Below, one piece after another: positions 35,940 through 46,259 of a stretch of DNA of 64,000 nucleotides (its first letter is position 1; each line of letters begins with the position of its first letter). This stretch comes from Phyllobacterium sp. YR531 (GTDB lineage: Bacteria > Pseudomonadota > Alphaproteobacteria > Rhizobiales > Rhizobiaceae). The position numbers and the translations under genes are program-made. The stretch spans positions 1 through 64,000 of the forward strand of contig NZ_AKIZ01000001.1 of the NCBI RefSeq assembly GCF_000282595.1, given 5' to 3'. The notes beneath the pieces are model-generated. The model searched no databases, was not told the origin of the DNA, and was given only the letters and a program-made list of their open reading frames with translations.

Positions 35940-37024
35940 CCGTCATTACAAGTCAGATTAGGCCTAATGCTAAAGCTGGCGGCGCGCGCGAATGGCTCCG
36001 TAAGTCGTTTTTCGGTAACTGGTTCGATGCGTGTTTATCAATCGTCCTGTTGTTTATCAGTTTGAAGCTCGGTTGGTCCTTTTTGCAATGGGCGTTACTT
36101 AATGCCGTCTGGACGCCGAACGCGCCAGAACTTTGCGGGGCTGGCGGAGCATGTTGGTCGGTCATCTCTACCCGATGGAGGCTAATCTTCTTCGGTCTGT
36201 ATCCGGCCGATGAGCAATGGCGGGCAGCGCTGGCTTGTCTGATCATCGTCGCGGCTGTCGTGATGACTTGTATTCCGCGCTTTTTCACCCTCAAAGGAAT
36301 CCTCATGATCTGGGGTGTCTCCTTTCCATCGTTTCTCCTGCTGATGGGCGGCGGCTACTTTGGCCTGTCTCCGGTACCAACTGAACGTTGGAGTGGCCTT
36401 CCCCTGACGCTTTATATTTACGCCTCGACAATCCTGCTTGGAATGCCGTCAGCAATCCTGATTGCGCTTGGTCGCCGCTCACCCTACCCGGCTATTCGGA
36501 TCATACTGGGGCTGGTGGTGGACCTGGTCCGATCCCTGCCGCTGCTAACAATTCTTTTTAGCTTTTCACTGGTGATCCCGCTGTTTCTTCCCGCTCAACT
36601 GACCTTCGACAAAGTATACAGAGTGATTATCGGCTTTACGCTGTTCTTTGCTTGCTACCAGTCTGAGGTGATCCGCGGCGGACTTCAGTCGGTCGCCTCA
36701 GGTCAGGAAGAGGCGGCCCGCGCCTTAGGATTGAACTACTTTCAACGCATGGGTCACGTCGTACTTCCACAAGCTTTGAGAAATACAATGCCCATGACAA
36801 TCAACCAGTTTGTCGTAACCTTCAAGGACACATCTTTTATCGTGGTCGTTGGACTGTTCGAGTTGCTCGCTGCAGCGAAGTCTGCATACGGCGTTCCAGA
36901 GTGGAGCGCCTACTCGAAAGAAGTATACGTCTTCATTGCCCTGATCTATTTCGTTTTCTCTTACTCGATGTCGAAATATGGGAAGTATCTTGAATTGAAG
37001 ATGAAGGCCTCCAGTGCGCGCTGA
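35936..37024 (+). CDS. AapM-like amino-acid ABC transporter permease
   Basis: A 362-residue permease of the AapM/BztC type: long N-terminal region with hydrophobic segments and the conserved FGLYPADEQWRAALAC, then LVVDLVRSLPLLTILFSFSL and the EAA loop EEAARALGLNYFQRMGHVVLPQALR near residue 260. ATGA overlap with the AapQ-like gene indicates coupled synthesis of the two permease halves. Confidence 0.9.
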   Translation: MTVITSQIRPNAKAGGAREWLRKSFFGNWFDACLSIVLLFISLKLGWSFLQWALLNAVWTPNAPELCGAGGACWSVISTRWRLIFFGLYPADEQWRAALACLIIVAAVVMTCIPRFFTLKGILMIWGVSFPSFLLLMGGGYFGLSPVPTERWSGLPLTLYIYASTILLGMPSAILIALGRRSPYPAIRIILGLVVDLVRSLPLLTILFSFSLVIPLFLPAQLTFDKVYRVIIGFTLFFACYQSEVIRGGLQSVASGQEEAARALGLNYFQRMGHVVLPQALRNTMPMTINQFVVTFKDTSFIVVVGLFELLAAAKSAYGVPEWSAYSKEVYVFIALIYFVFSYSMSKYGKYLELKMKASSAR

Positions 37025-37075
37025 TGCACGTCACACCACCCCTCTTTTTTACAAACTTCCAAAGGATGCGGTCAA

Positions 37076-37849
37076 ATGGAAACAACACTATCAGCGAGCA
37101 ACGAAGCGCCTTCGGTGATCGCTATTACCATGCGCGGCGTCAACAAATGGTATGGTAGCTACCACGCACTACGCGACATTAACTTGAGTGTGCGGCACGG
37201 GGAGCGCATTGTTCTTTGCGGTCCATCCGGATCCGGGAAGTCTACGCTGATCCGATGTATCAACCGATTGGAAGAGCACCAGGAGGGCGACATCGTCGTT
37301 GACGGGATCGAGATTACCGATAATACCAGAAACATTGACTCCGTGCGCTCGGAGGTTGGAATGGTTTTTCAGAACTTCAACCTGTTTCCACATCTGACGA
37401 TACTGGAGAATTGTGTGCTTGCTCCAACGTTAGTTCGCCGGGTCACGCGAAAGGAAGCGGAGGAGACAGCCCTCCACTTTCTCGAGAAAGTTCGGATTCC
37501 CGAACAAGCTCATAAATTTCCTGGCCAGTTATCTGGAGGCCAACAGCAACGCGTAGCCATTGCGCGCGCGCTTTGCATGCAGCCACGCATTATGCTCTTC
37601 GACGAACCCACCTCCGCACTTGATCCCGAGATGATCAAAGAGGTGCTCGACACGATGATCGAATTGGCCAACGAAGGGACAACAATGGTATGCGTCACAC
37701 ACGAGATGGGTTTCGCGCAGGCCGTAGCTGATCGCGTCATATTCATGGATCGAGGAGAGATCGTTGAAGAGGGGCCACCGAAGACCTTTTTCAATAACCC
37801 GCAGTCAGAACGCACTCGCTCATTCTTGGGCAAAATCCTGGGACATTGA
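37076..37849 (+). CDS. AapP-like amino-acid ABC transporter ATP-binding protein
   Basis: A 257-residue ATPase, the usual AapP length: Walker [11 protein letters not shown] near residue 48, [14 protein letters not shown], signature [14 protein letters not shown], Walker [15 protein letters not shown] and switch histidine [11 protein letters not shown]. It is about 50 bases after the AapM-like gene and supplies energy for the importer. Confidence 0.93.
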   Translation: METTLSASNEAPSVIAITMRGVNKWYGSYHALRDINLSVRHGERIVLCGPSGSGKSTLIRCINRLEEHQEGDIVVDGIEITDNTRNIDSVRSEVGMVFQNFNLFPHLTILENCVLAPTLVRRVTRKEAEETALHFLEKVRIPEQAHKFPGQLSGGQQQRVAIARALCMQPRIMLFDEPTSALDPEMIKEVLDTMIELANEGTTMVCVTHEMGFAQAVADRVIFMDRGEIVEEGPPKTFFNNPQSERTRSFLGKILGH

Positions 37850-37902
37850 CGTAGCGAGAAGCGCTTCGTATCCCATTGCTACAAAACGCGCTCGAGGTCG
37901 AA

Positions 37903-38700
37903 ATGAGTACAACGGTTGTTAAAGGACTTCAGGTAATTGAGGCATTGGCGCACAATGGTGGAGCCATGGGTATCACAGAGATTGCGCGTGTGTTGGATAT
38001 GAACCAGAGCGCCGTGCAAAGAATACTAGGCGTTCTTACAAAACGTGGATACATTCAAAGACCAGCTGGAAGTCGAAAGTATGAGCTGACCCTCGCGTTG
38101 TGGGAGTTGGGGTCGCAGGTCGTTGAACATCACCAACAGCGCAGACTTGTGCATCCTATCTTGCGGTTCGCTGCCCAATCGACTGGTTTCACAGCTTTTT
38201 TAACCTATCTAGCGCATCCTTTTATTGTTTACCTCGACAAAGTTGAAGGCGCACATGGCCGAGCACATTCTAATGAGCCTGGCAGTCGCATTCCGATTCA
38301 TCGGACTGCTGCTGGCAAAGCAGTGCTTGCCTATTTGCCAAAACAGCTCGTTCGATCGCTGTCAAAGCCTCAGACCGACTGGAGCGGCTTTTTAAGTTTT
38401 GGTCCAATCGACCCTGCGACACTAACTGACGAAATCAACGAAATACGTCGCCGTCGTTATGCCATTTCTCAAGGCGGCATGACCGTCGGTGTTAATTCAA
38501 TCGCCTGTCCGATTTGGGCGACTGACGATATTCCCTTCGGCTCAATCGCATTGACGGCGGAAGACCGCGATCTGCCTGCAGAACGGTTTGCGGAGTTGGG
38601 TGAAAAACTAGTCGCGATGGCACGCGAAGCTACCGTTGCGCTAGGAGGACTACACCATCAACAAGCGGCCGAGAGTGAACTCACACAGTCACTAACATAG
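37903..38700 (+). CDS. IclR-family transcriptional regulator
   Basis: A 265-residue regulator with an N-terminal winged helix (TTVVKGLQVIEALAHNGG, ITEIARVLDMNQSAVQRILGVL) and the C-terminal IclR effector domain (ELGSQVVEHHQQRRLVHPIL, IPIHRTAAGKAVLAYLP, GMTVGVNSIACPIW). ATG 37903 is 53 bases after the AapP-like gene; a TTG nine codons earlier is possible. As last gene of the importer unit it probably controls it and perhaps the divergent catabolic cluster in response to a pathway acid (inference). Confidence 0.9.
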   Translation: MSTTVVKGLQVIEALAHNGGAMGITEIARVLDMNQSAVQRILGVLTKRGYIQRPAGSRKYELTLALWELGSQVVEHHQQRRLVHPILRFAAQSTGFTAFLTYLAHPFIVYLDKVEGAHGRAHSNEPGSRIPIHRTAAGKAVLAYLPKQLVRSLSKPQTDWSGFLSFGPIDPATLTDEINEIRRRRYAISQGGMTVGVNSIACPIWATDDIPFGSIALTAEDRDLPAERFAELGEKLVAMAREATVALGGLHHQQAAESELTQSLT

Positions 38701-38907
38701 AAACGCTGTACCTGTGCAAGTCGTCCAAAGTCCAAGAATTTCTTGCCGATTGGTCCACCGAAATTTGCGAAATGGCCGGTCCCGGTTCCTCCCCTGGCCT
38801 GTTGAAGTCACCATGCAGCAATAGCATTCGCGTTTGAGGCGTTCGCCGCGGGACCACCTGAGTGCAAGCCTTGGCCGCAAATCGCCAGCTTTGACACTCA
38901 GCATTCG

Positions 38908-39558
38908 TTATTGCGCGTATCGTCGCAATGAAAGCCCAACACCGGCTATGGCAAGACCATGGAGAAGTAAATCGACAGCGAGAATGACGTCTGGCCTGAT
39001 ATTTGCGAGAGTAAAGTGGTCGAAAATGGTCCACGCCACGCAGAATAATCCCACCAGTCCCTGAGCGACAAGCCATGCCCGGCCATTTACGATGTTGAGC
39101 GTCAGGCCAATCCATATCGTTAGAACTGCCGAGGTGGTAAAAAGGCTGCAGAAGAGGACGAGGGACAAGGTAGAAGCAAATAGGGAGTCGTTTGAAAGTA
39201 AAAAACCCAATCCCACCCGAACAACTCCGTTGGCTATCCAGTCCAGATACAATACTGGCCGCCCCATTCGAGTGAGGACGATCGAAAGCAAGAGGCCACC
39301 AAAGATAGAAGACATGCCAGGCCAGTAACCAACAAAATTCCTGCCCAATATAGAGTTTGTGAGCGCTAGGCTTGCCAGACTGATCAGTACGACTCCAAGT
39401 GCGACGAGGCGGGTCCAGTCATAGGGGCCATTGAAGCGGCCTGAGACCTTGCCACGCCTCCTGTAGACTAGGCTCTGCCCGAAGGCCATGATGCCCCCCA
39501 CACGCAAGCTGTCTGATTCACGTTCCGGCAGAATGAAAAAACGACTGCAGATAGACAT
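38908..39558 (-). CDS. HdeD-like (DUF308) inner-membrane protein
   Basis: A 216-residue predicted membrane protein with about six hydrophobic segments after a basic N-terminal part. The arrangement of short helices and the final segment DLLLHGLAIAGVGLSLRRYA resemble HdeD/DUF308 proteins, some of which are linked to acid or stress tolerance; function is otherwise unknown. It begins 12 bases after the RND pump gene, so the two are probably co-transcribed. The start could also be an internal ATG near 39489. Confidence 0.6.
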   Translation of the reverse strand: MSICSRFFILPERESDSLRVGGIMAFGQSLVYRRRGKVSGRFNGPYDWTRLVALGVVLISLASLALTNSILGRNFVGYWPGMSSIFGGLLLSIVLTRMGRPVLYLDWIANGVVRVGLGFLLSNDSLFASTLSLVLFCSLFTTSAVLTIWIGLTLNIVNGRAWLVAQGLVGLFCVAWTIFDHFTLANIRPDVILAVDLLLHGLAIAGVGLSLRRYAQ

Positions 39559-39570
39559 TCGTCCCGCCCC

Positions 39571-42500
39571 TCACTCATGAGGGGCGACAGAATAGTCGCC
39601 CTCTTTACTTATCGTGAAAAGCGATTTCGCCTTTTCGCGAATACTTTGGAATGTCACATAGAGCATTGGTATCAAAATGATGCCGATGCTACTTGCAACA
39701 ATCATCCCGACAAACACCGGAGTACTCACGTTTTGTCGGGCAAGCATTGATGCACCGTTCGCCCAGACCAAGGGAACGAGGCCGAGAATAAAGGCAATAG
39801 ACGTCATCATCACCGCGCGAAAACGCAGTACTGCGCCTGTCTCCGCAGCTTCGCGGATACCAAGGCCCTTTTCACGCTGCTCCTTGGCAAACTCAACGAT
39901 AAGAATGCCGTTCTTCGCAGCCAGGGCGATGAGGACGACAAGACCAATCTGTCCGTAAAGATCAAGCGTCAGGCCGGCACTAACAACCCCAATGAACGCG
40001 CCCAAAATGCCGACTATGACGGATAACAGCACAGGTACCGGTATCATCCAGCTCTCATACAGCGCAACAAGGAACAAATAGGCAAACAACAGGGCCAGAG
40101 CGAGAATAATGGTGGTCTGCCCGCTCGCCTTTTGTTCCTGATAGGAAGTGCCGGTCCAGTCGAGCAGATACCCTGCTGGAAGAATTTCCGATGCAGTTTG
40201 CTGGAAAGCCTTCATCGCTTCCTGCGATGAAATGCCGGGCGACGGTGAACCATTGATGGTGACTGCACGATAATTATTGTACCGGGTAATAACCGCCGGG
40301 CCAACAATCGTTTTGAGCTGAGCGATTGACTGCAATGGCACCATGGCGCCGGTCGAGCTACGCACATAGATGTTCCAGAGTGCCGGGATATCCTGGCGAT
40401 CGTCGACGTCACCCTGTACTTTCACCTGCCAAGTCCGGCCAAACAGGTTGAAGTTGTTGACATAGGAGCCCCCGAGTGTCGTTTGCAGCGCCGAAAAGAT
40501 TTCATTGATGCCAACACCAAGCGACTGGGCTTTTTCTCGATCGATGTCGAGATAGAGCGAAGGAGCATTGGCTGCATACGTTGTGAAAACCCGGCTTAGG
40601 GAAGGGTTTTGGTTTGCAGCCCCAACGAGAGCGTTCGCGATACTTCCCATCGAGGCAGGGTCTGCCCCCTCAAGCGATTCCACCATGGCTTCGAAACCGC
40701 CACTGGTCGACAGACCCATTACCGGGGGCAGGTTGAACGGCAGGATCGTCGCCGATCGAATCTGTTGCGCACCACCGAAGACCTGACCAATGAGCGTTTC
40801 GACCTTGTCAGCCGCGGCCTGACGATTCTCAAATGGTTTGAGCTGCACAATCATGAACGCGTTGTTGCTGGCTGAATAGTTGTCAAGAAACGAAAAACCT
40901 ATAACACTGACCACGTTTGATACTTGAGGCAATTGCTTCAGCATTGCCTCAACCTGACGCACTGTCTCGCTGCTTCTCGCCACCGATGCTCCGTCAGGCA
41001 ATTGTACATTGATGAAGAATGTGCCCTGATCTTCTTCCGGCAAGAAACCGCCAGGAACTATTTTTGACAGGCCAAATACGCCAAACCCGCAGAGCGCAAC
41101 GATCACGATCGACAGCACTGACCACCGCAGCGTCTTGCGGACGATCCACGCATAACCATCGCGCATTCCGTCGATACGGCGGCTGATCCATCCCATGAGG
41201 CCGCGCTTCTCGCCGGTGTGACGGAGGAAAACGGCACAAAGGGCCGGCGACAACGTGAGTGCATTGATCGCGGAAATGAGCATTGCCACGCTGATCGTGA
41301 CAGCAAACTGCCTGAAAAGTTCGCCCGAAATACCTGGAATAAACCCAATCGGGACGAAGACCGAGAGAAGCACAAGTGTGATTGCGATAATGGGAGCGGT
41401 CACTTGCGCCATCGCCTTCTTTGTGGCTTCCGCTGGCGAAAGTTCCGGCTCTTCCTCCATGACGCGCTCGACGTTTTCCACGACCACGATGGCGTCGTCG
41501 ACGACAATGCCGATGGCGAGCACCAGCGCGAGCAGAGAGACGGTATTTGCAGAATAACCAAGTGCCAACATCACGGCGAAGGTGCCGATGACACTGACGG
41601 GAACGGCAATGACCGGAATGATCGTCGCCCTGAGATTGCCGAGGAATATGAACACGACAATCGCAACGAGAACGAAGGCCTCTATAAGCGTGTGGACAAC
41701 TGCGTCGATGGTTTCATAGACGAAGTCAGTCGAGTCATACTTGATTTCGGCCGTCAGTCCTTGGGGCATACGACTTTTCAAGTCTTCGATCTTTGCTGTC
41801 ACGGCGCTGCCGGTCGTGAGCGCATTTGCTCCTGGGGCCAGGAAAATACCGATTGAGACAGCAGGGTCACCGTTGAGGCGGCTCAAAGCATCTTCGTTTT
41901 GTGCCCCCAGTTCCACTCGAGCGACATCTTTGATCTTGAGGACAGAGCCGTCCGGGTTTGCCCGAAGGACAAGATTACCGAATTCCTCCGGTGTCTTGAG
42001 ACGACCTTGGGTCTGAACATTAAACTGAAATTGCTGGTTATCCGGTACAGGCCGCGCGCCAATACGGCCAACGGGCGCCTGTACGTTCTGGGCGGAGATG
42101 GCACTCACAACATCTGAAGGCACCATGCCAAGACTGGAAAGCCGTTCCATATCGAACCAGATGCGCATTGAATAGTTCATCTGCCCGAACAGTTGGGCTG
42201 ATCCGACACCAGGTATCCTGGCGAGTTCATCGAGCACGTTGATGGTTGCATAGTTCGTCATGAACAGCGGATCGAATTTGTTTTCAGCGCTGGTCAAGGT
42301 GACAAACTGCAGAATAGAGGACGATTGTTTTTGAACCGTCACGCCAAGAGCCTGCACGTCGGCTGGCAACTGCGACAGAGCCGTCTGAACACGGTTATTG
42401 ACGTTGACGGTATTGATATCAGCGTTTGTGCCAAGCTCAAAGCTGACGGTTAATGTATAGCTGCCGTCATTACCGCTCGTGCTCTTCATATAAAGAGCTT

Positions 42501-42723
42501 TGTCTACGCCGATGACTTTTGACTCAATTGGCTGTGCCACAGCCTCTTCCAGAACCTCTGCTGAAGCACCTGGATAGATCGCTTTCACCTGGACCTGTGG
42601 TGGCACAATGTCCGGAAGTTGGGAAACCGGAATGCTCATGAGCGCAAGGGCGCCGGCAATTGAGATGACAATGGCGATCACAATCGCCAGTCGTGGCCGG
42701 TCGATAAAAGTGTTCGAAATCAT
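39571..42723 (-). CDS. RND multidrug efflux transporter, inner-membrane pump
   Basis: A 1050-residue AcrB/MexB-type (HAE1) proton-driven exporter. Features: [23 protein letters not shown] (first membrane helix), porter-domain region beginning [19 protein letters not shown], membrane helix with the paired aspartates in [17 protein letters not shown] around residue 405, and [18 protein letters not shown]. Length is normal. It works as a trimer with the adjacent membrane-fusion protein and an outer-membrane channel not encoded here. Six bases separate it from the fusion-protein gene. Confidence 0.95.
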   Translation of the reverse strand: MISNTFIDRPRLAIVIAIVISIAGALALMSIPVSQLPDIVPPQVQVKAIYPGASAEVLEEAVAQPIESKVIGVDKALYMKSTSGNDGSYTLTVSFELGTNADINTVNVNNRVQTALSQLPADVQALGVTVQKQSSSILQFVTLTSAENKFDPLFMTNYATINVLDELARIPGVGSAQLFGQMNYSMRIWFDMERLSSLGMVPSDVVSAISAQNVQAPVGRIGARPVPDNQQFQFNVQTQGRLKTPEEFGNLVLRANPDGSVLKIKDVARVELGAQNEDALSRLNGDPAVSIGIFLAPGANALTTGSAVTAKIEDLKSRMPQGLTAEIKYDSTDFVYETIDAVVHTLIEAFVLVAIVVFIFLGNLRATIIPVIAVPVSVIGTFAVMLALGYSANTVSLLALVLAIGIVVDDAIVVVENVERVMEEEPELSPAEATKKAMAQVTAPIIAITLVLLSVFVPIGFIPGISGELFRQFAVTISVAMLISAINALTLSPALCAVFLRHTGEKRGLMGWISRRIDGMRDGYAWIVRKTLRWSVLSIVIVALCGFGVFGLSKIVPGGFLPEEDQGTFFINVQLPDGASVARSSETVRQVEAMLKQLPQVSNVVSVIGFSFLDNYSASNNAFMIVQLKPFENRQAAADKVETLIGQVFGGAQQIRSATILPFNLPPVMGLSTSGGFEAMVESLEGADPASMGSIANALVGAANQNPSLSRVFTTYAANAPSLYLDIDREKAQSLGVGINEIFSALQTTLGGSYVNNFNLFGRTWQVKVQGDVDDRQDIPALWNIYVRSSTGAMVPLQSIAQLKTIVGPAVITRYNNYRAVTINGSPSPGISSQEAMKAFQQTASEILPAGYLLDWTGTSYQEQKASGQTTIILALALLFAYLFLVALYESWMIPVPVLLSVIVGILGAFIGVVSAGLTLDLYGQIGLVVLIALAAKNGILIVEFAKEQREKGLGIREAAETGAVLRFRAVMMTSIAFILGLVPLVWANGASMLARQNVSTPVFVGMIVASSIGIILIPMLYVTFQSIREKAKSLFTISKEGDYSVAPHE

Positions 42724-42728
42724 GACAG

Positions 42729-43865
42729 TTATCTCCGGCTTGCTGTCTGTTCAGCGATTGGCTCGGGCGTAACAGGTGAAAGAGGACGGACGCGCTGCGC
42801 TCCTTCTGCGACGATTGTCTCACCCAACTTCAAACCCTGTAGAACCACCGCGCTTTCGGCGCTCGACTGCCCGAGCTTGATACGGCGGATTTCGGCCACG
42901 CTCTTCTCGTTGACAACATAAACAAAATCACCTTGCTGGTCGGTCAGGACAGCCCCTCGGGGAATAGAAAGCGCCTGCTGTGGCATCACAGCCTCCAGCA
43001 CGACCCTTACGAACTGGTCATTGAAGAGACCACGCTGATTGTCGGACCTCAGCGGGTTGGGGATTGTCCCGCGCAGGGTTATTGAATCAGTATTTTGCGC
43101 CACGCTGATATCTGTGAAGTCCAGTCTACCTGTCGGTTCGTACACGCGGCCATCAGGAAGACGAAGGCGCAACCGCAAAGCTTTCTCAGTTCCACCCAGA
43201 GCGGCATATTTGTCTCTGAGTTCGATGATCTTTGACGTCGGAACCGGGAAAGTCACATACATCGGATCCTGGCTCACGATGGTCACAAGCGTTCCAGAGG
43301 AGGGGGACACTACGTTCCCAACAGTGACAACTGCTCGGCCGATCCGTCCGTCGACGGGCGCTTTGATGGCTGTATAGCTCAGATTGATCTCTGAAGTATG
43401 CAATGCCGCTTCAGCAGCCCGCACCTGGGCTTGTGCCGACCGTTTTGCTGCTGTCGCATTATCCAGCGCGCTTTGAGTGCCGGATCCAGTGTTACGAAGT
43501 TGATCCGCTCGCCCGAAAGCGAGATTTGCATTCTCTAGCGTTGCCTGTGCCTGCTCAAGTGCTGCGCGCTTTGCCTCGACATCTGCCTCGAAAGGCGGGC
43601 GCTCCAAGCGAAAGAGCAAGTCGCCCTTTTTGACATGCGATCCTTCTTTGAAAAGTTGTTCGTCCAGAAATGCGGATATTCGCGCGACGATGTTGACGTG
43701 ATCAACAGCCTCGACACGACCGTTGAACTCAACGGATTCCGTGACGCCCTTTTCCTTAACGGTAACAACGCCAACTGCAGGCGGCGCACCGCCGGGCATC
43801 TGAGCTGCACTGGGTACGACGAGGCAAAGATAAATTGTCAGGATGAAGCAGATTTGGCGGCGCAT
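42729..43865 (-). CDS. RND efflux membrane-fusion (periplasmic adaptor) protein
   Basis: A 378-residue AcrA/MexA-type adaptor. The N-terminus is a signal peptide ([17 protein letters not shown]) without an obvious lipobox cysteine at a suitable position. Then follow the lipoyl half [23 protein letters not shown], a hairpin coiled coil ([20 protein letters not shown]) and the beta-barrel [21 protein letters not shown]. It links the pump to the outer-membrane channel. It is transcribed divergently from the TetR gene, with an operator-like palindrome 42 bases upstream of its start. Confidence 0.94.
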   Translation of the reverse strand: MRRQICFILTIYLCLVVPSAAQMPGGAPPAVGVVTVKEKGVTESVEFNGRVEAVDHVNIVARISAFLDEQLFKEGSHVKKGDLLFRLERPPFEADVEAKRAALEQAQATLENANLAFGRADQLRNTGSGTQSALDNATAAKRSAQAQVRAAEAALHTSEINLSYTAIKAPVDGRIGRAVVTVGNVVSPSSGTLVTIVSQDPMYVTFPVPTSKIIELRDKYAALGGTEKALRLRLRLPDGRVYEPTGRLDFTDISVAQNTDSITLRGTIPNPLRSDNQRGLFNDQFVRVVLEAVMPQQALSIPRGAVLTDQQGDFVYVVNEKSVAEIRRIKLGQSSAESAVVLQGLKLGETIVAEGAQRVRPLSPVTPEPIAEQTASRR

Positions 43866-43906
43866 GAACGGTCTCTTTTCAAAAAGGTTGTCGGCGCCTT
43901 ATATAA

Positions 43907-43923
43907 ACAAACGGTATGTTTGT
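43907..43923. promoter_or_regulatory. TetR/AcrR-type operator candidate upstream of the efflux genes
   Basis: ACAAAC and GTTTGT are inverted arms separated by GGTAT. AcrR-type repressors bind AT-rich palindromes of this kind. It sits just upstream of the fusion-protein gene, in the gap shared with the TetR-type regulator, so repression of the pump at this site is likely (inference). Confidence 0.5.
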
Positions 43924-44257
43924 AAATTGATTTCAGACGCTATATTTTGGTTTCGATTGTATGTGATTGGCAGTAAGGGGCTGCGGTATCGACAAGGGCT
44001 GAGCCAGTGATTTCGGCTCGTTGTCGACATGTTGGCTGATGGGAGTTAATGCACCGATAGGGAGATACAAAAGCAGGAATCACTGACGTATGGCCATATA
44101 CGTCATAACCAAGGTATATGCGTTAAAAGTATCTCTATTTTGTTAGGCGAGTATCCTGGCGGCATGAATGCCTGAGCCCTGGACTGGACAGCCATGCTAT
44201 TCTGGAAGAGTTGCGCAAACGCATCTTTGTGTATCAAGGAGAGGAGAGGCCAATAGT
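43924..44257. other. remainder of the divergent gap between efflux and tetR genes
   Basis: About 330 bases with no credible gene. It includes an imperfect symmetrical stretch around 44094-44121 (GGCCATATACGT ... GGTATATGCG). Promoters for the TetR-type gene are expected here but are not clearly recognisable. Confidence 0.4.
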
Positions 44258-44884
44258 ATGAAACGGACAAAGGAGCAGGCCGCTGAGACACGACGGCAAA
44301 TCCTCCGTGCGGCAGAAAATCTGTTTCTGGATAAGGGTTACGAGAATGTTACCCTTGATGAAATTGCCACTGCCGCAGGCGCCAGTCGAGGCGCCCTGCA
44401 TTGGCATTTCGGAAACAAGCAGGGTCTTTTGTACGCCCTGAGAGATGAAGCTCAATCCCCCTTGCAGGAACTTGCAGACTGCCTTGATGCGGGGACTGCC
44501 TTGTCCCCTCTTGATATGCTGGGTGATGCTATTTGCTCAATCTTCGCAGCAATGCACCACGACAAACGACGGCGTGGCCTTATCCGCGTTATGATGTATC
44601 TTGACATCTCGATATCTCAGAAGAAACCGTCAAAAAGTCAGCGCAATGAGGTCTATGACGACATTGCACGCATATTCGCTGAGGCAAATCGAAGACAACG
44701 GTTACCGTCGCCGTGGACACCAGTTGCAGCAGCCTCGGCCGTAAGCGCTGTTGTTGTAGGAATATTGGAAGAGTGGTCATTGGAGCGAAGTGATCTTCAG
44801 TTGGTTCCTCACGGCCAAGATCTTGTCAAGATGGTCGTTCGAGGATTTCAGCTTGGAAAGGCAGCAGCCGACGCTGGCAGTTGA
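44258..44884 (+). CDS. TetR/AcrR-family transcriptional regulator
   Basis: A 208-residue repressor. The N-terminal HTH reads ETRRQILRAAENLFLDKGYENVTLDEIA followed by AAGASRGALHWHFGNKQGLLYAL, characteristic of AcrR/TtgR-type regulators of efflux pumps. ATG 44258 follows AAGGAGAGGAGAGG. The C-terminal ligand domain resembles the TetR_C_2 type (LIRVMMYLDISIS). It is divergent from the RND genes and probably represses them until a pump substrate binds (inference). Confidence 0.93.
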   Translation: MKRTKEQAAETRRQILRAAENLFLDKGYENVTLDEIATAAGASRGALHWHFGNKQGLLYALRDEAQSPLQELADCLDAGTALSPLDMLGDAICSIFAAMHHDKRRRGLIRVMMYLDISISQKKPSKSQRNEVYDDIARIFAEANRRQRLPSPWTPVAAASAVSAVVVGILEEWSLERSDLQLVPHGQDLVKMVVRGFQLGKAAADAGS

Positions 44885-45236
44885 AGAACTGATGTGGCTT
44901 GGATGGGAAGATAAAAGTCCGAGGCGACATCTACGTGTCTGGCCGGGAAGCGAGATGGAATGCACTAGAATACGCATGGGTTGATGCCAGCTGAAACGCG
45001 GACTCTACTAATCGCTTCTGGCAGAAACGTGTTCGGTACACATGGGTTTGCGAAAGCGTTAAAGGACTAACCGCAGAAGCCAAACGCATATCGTGGAAGA
45101 ACCTGGCTATTACAAGAGAGCTTCAATACTCCGGTATGGAATGACGGTTAAAGTGGAGTTTGGGCGTCTTGTTTTTCCGGCCGTGAAAGGGTAGATGGCG
45201 GAGCCATTTGATGTCCAGAAATAACAGGAGCCGTCC
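44885..45236. other. gap upstream of the iron-type importer
   Basis: About 350 bases with no assignable gene. A plus-strand frame of about 45 codons (near 45010-45143) has no start or ribosome site and is not recognised. I looked for a cobalamin or TPP riboswitch and for a Fur/Irr/RirA-like box and saw no convincing match. The importer promoter should be here. Confidence 0.4.
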
Positions 45237-46259
45237 TTGATCACGCTGAAATCACTATTAGCCATGGCAGGCATGCTTGCGCTCAGCCTCTCGGATACCT
45301 CAGCCATAGCGGCACCAACAAAATTTCCGCTGATCATTGAAAATTGTGGCGCTCAGGTGACCTTTGACAAAGCTCCGGAACGGGCGGTTGGCCTTGGCCA
45401 GAACAGCGCAGAAATACTGCTGCTGCTCGGCCTTCACGACAAGATGGCTGGTACAGCATTCTGGCCGAGCCAGGTATTGCCGCAGCTTGCCGAAGCCAAC
45501 GCCAAGGTGAAGTTGCTGACGGTAGAGTTTCCTACTTTCGAATCGATTCTGGCAGAAAATCCGGATTTTGTGGCTGCAGCCTTGCCGAGCCTGATCGGAC
45601 CAAGCAGCAAGGTCGCCAAACGCGAGGATTTCGAAAAGATTGGAATCCCGACCTATCTCTCGCCAAGCACCTGCCTCAGCACGAAGGAGGTAAAGGACCA
45701 GTACGGCAGCCGTACCCAAATGTGGAACATGGATCTCCTCTACAAAGAGATTGATGAACTCTCGCAGATTTTCGATGTTGCCGATCGCGGCCAGGCGCTG
45801 ATTGCCGACTTCAAAGCGAGAGAGGCAGCACTTCGTTCGCGTGTTTCGAAGGATGGCGCGAATCTTTCCTATGTCTTCTGGTTTTCCAGTCCCAGCCCGT
45901 CGGCCGATGCCTATCTTGGTGGAAAGAATAGTGCTTCCAGCTTCATCGCCGACCTGTTGGGCGGACACAACGCAATAACCTCCGAGGCAGAGTGGCCGAC
46001 ACTGGGCTGGGAGAGCATCATTGCGGCCAATCCGGACGTCATCGTCGTGGCCAATCTCGACCGCAATCGCTGGGAGCTCGACAAGCCCGAAGCCAAGATC
46101 AAATTCCTGACCACAGATCCAGCCGTCAGCCAAGTCTCTGCCGTTAAGAACAAAGCGATGGTGGTTATGGACGGTCAAGCCATGAATCCCACGATCCGCA
46201 CAATCTACGGTGCCGAACAGGTGGCCGCCCAGTTGAAGGCTCTCGGCCTTCTGAAGTGA
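45237..46259 (+). CDS. iron/siderophore-type ABC transporter substrate-binding protein
   Basis: A 340-residue TroA-like (Peripla_BP_2) binding protein of the Fe3+-siderophore/cobalamin type. Signal peptide (LLAMAGMLALSLSDTSAIAA), then the family start CGAQVTFDKAPERAVGLGQNSAEILLLLGL, PTFESILAENPDFVAA and GWESIIAANPDVIVVAN. The start is TTG 45237 with AGGAG six bases upstream. First gene of a three-gene importer; a matching outer-membrane receptor is not in the window. Ligand unknown. Confidence 0.88.
   Translation: MITLKSLLAMAGMLALSLSDTSAIAAPTKFPLIIENCGAQVTFDKAPERAVGLGQNSAEILLLLGLHDKMAGTAFWPSQVLPQLAEANAKVKLLTVEFPTFESILAENPDFVAAALPSLIGPSSKVAKREDFEKIGIPTYLSPSTCLSTKEVKDQYGSRTQMWNMDLLYKEIDELSQIFDVADRGQALIADFKAREAALRSRVSKDGANLSYVFWFSSPSPSADAYLGGKNSASSFIADLLGGHNAITSEAEWPTLGWESIIAANPDVIVVANLDRNRWELDKPEAKIKFLTTDPAVSQVSAVKNKAMVVMDGQAMNPTIRTIYGAEQVAAQLKALGLLK

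Noticed and set aside
38681-39115. 144-codon minus-strand frame overlapping the HdeD-like gene
   Set aside because: Out of frame with a better membrane protein gene, basic and cysteine/arginine-rich composition typical of a shadow frame.
44885-45236. Possible cobalamin or other riboswitch before the iron-type importer
   Set aside because: Conserved B12-box or TPP-type core sequences could not be found; only weak local symmetry is present.
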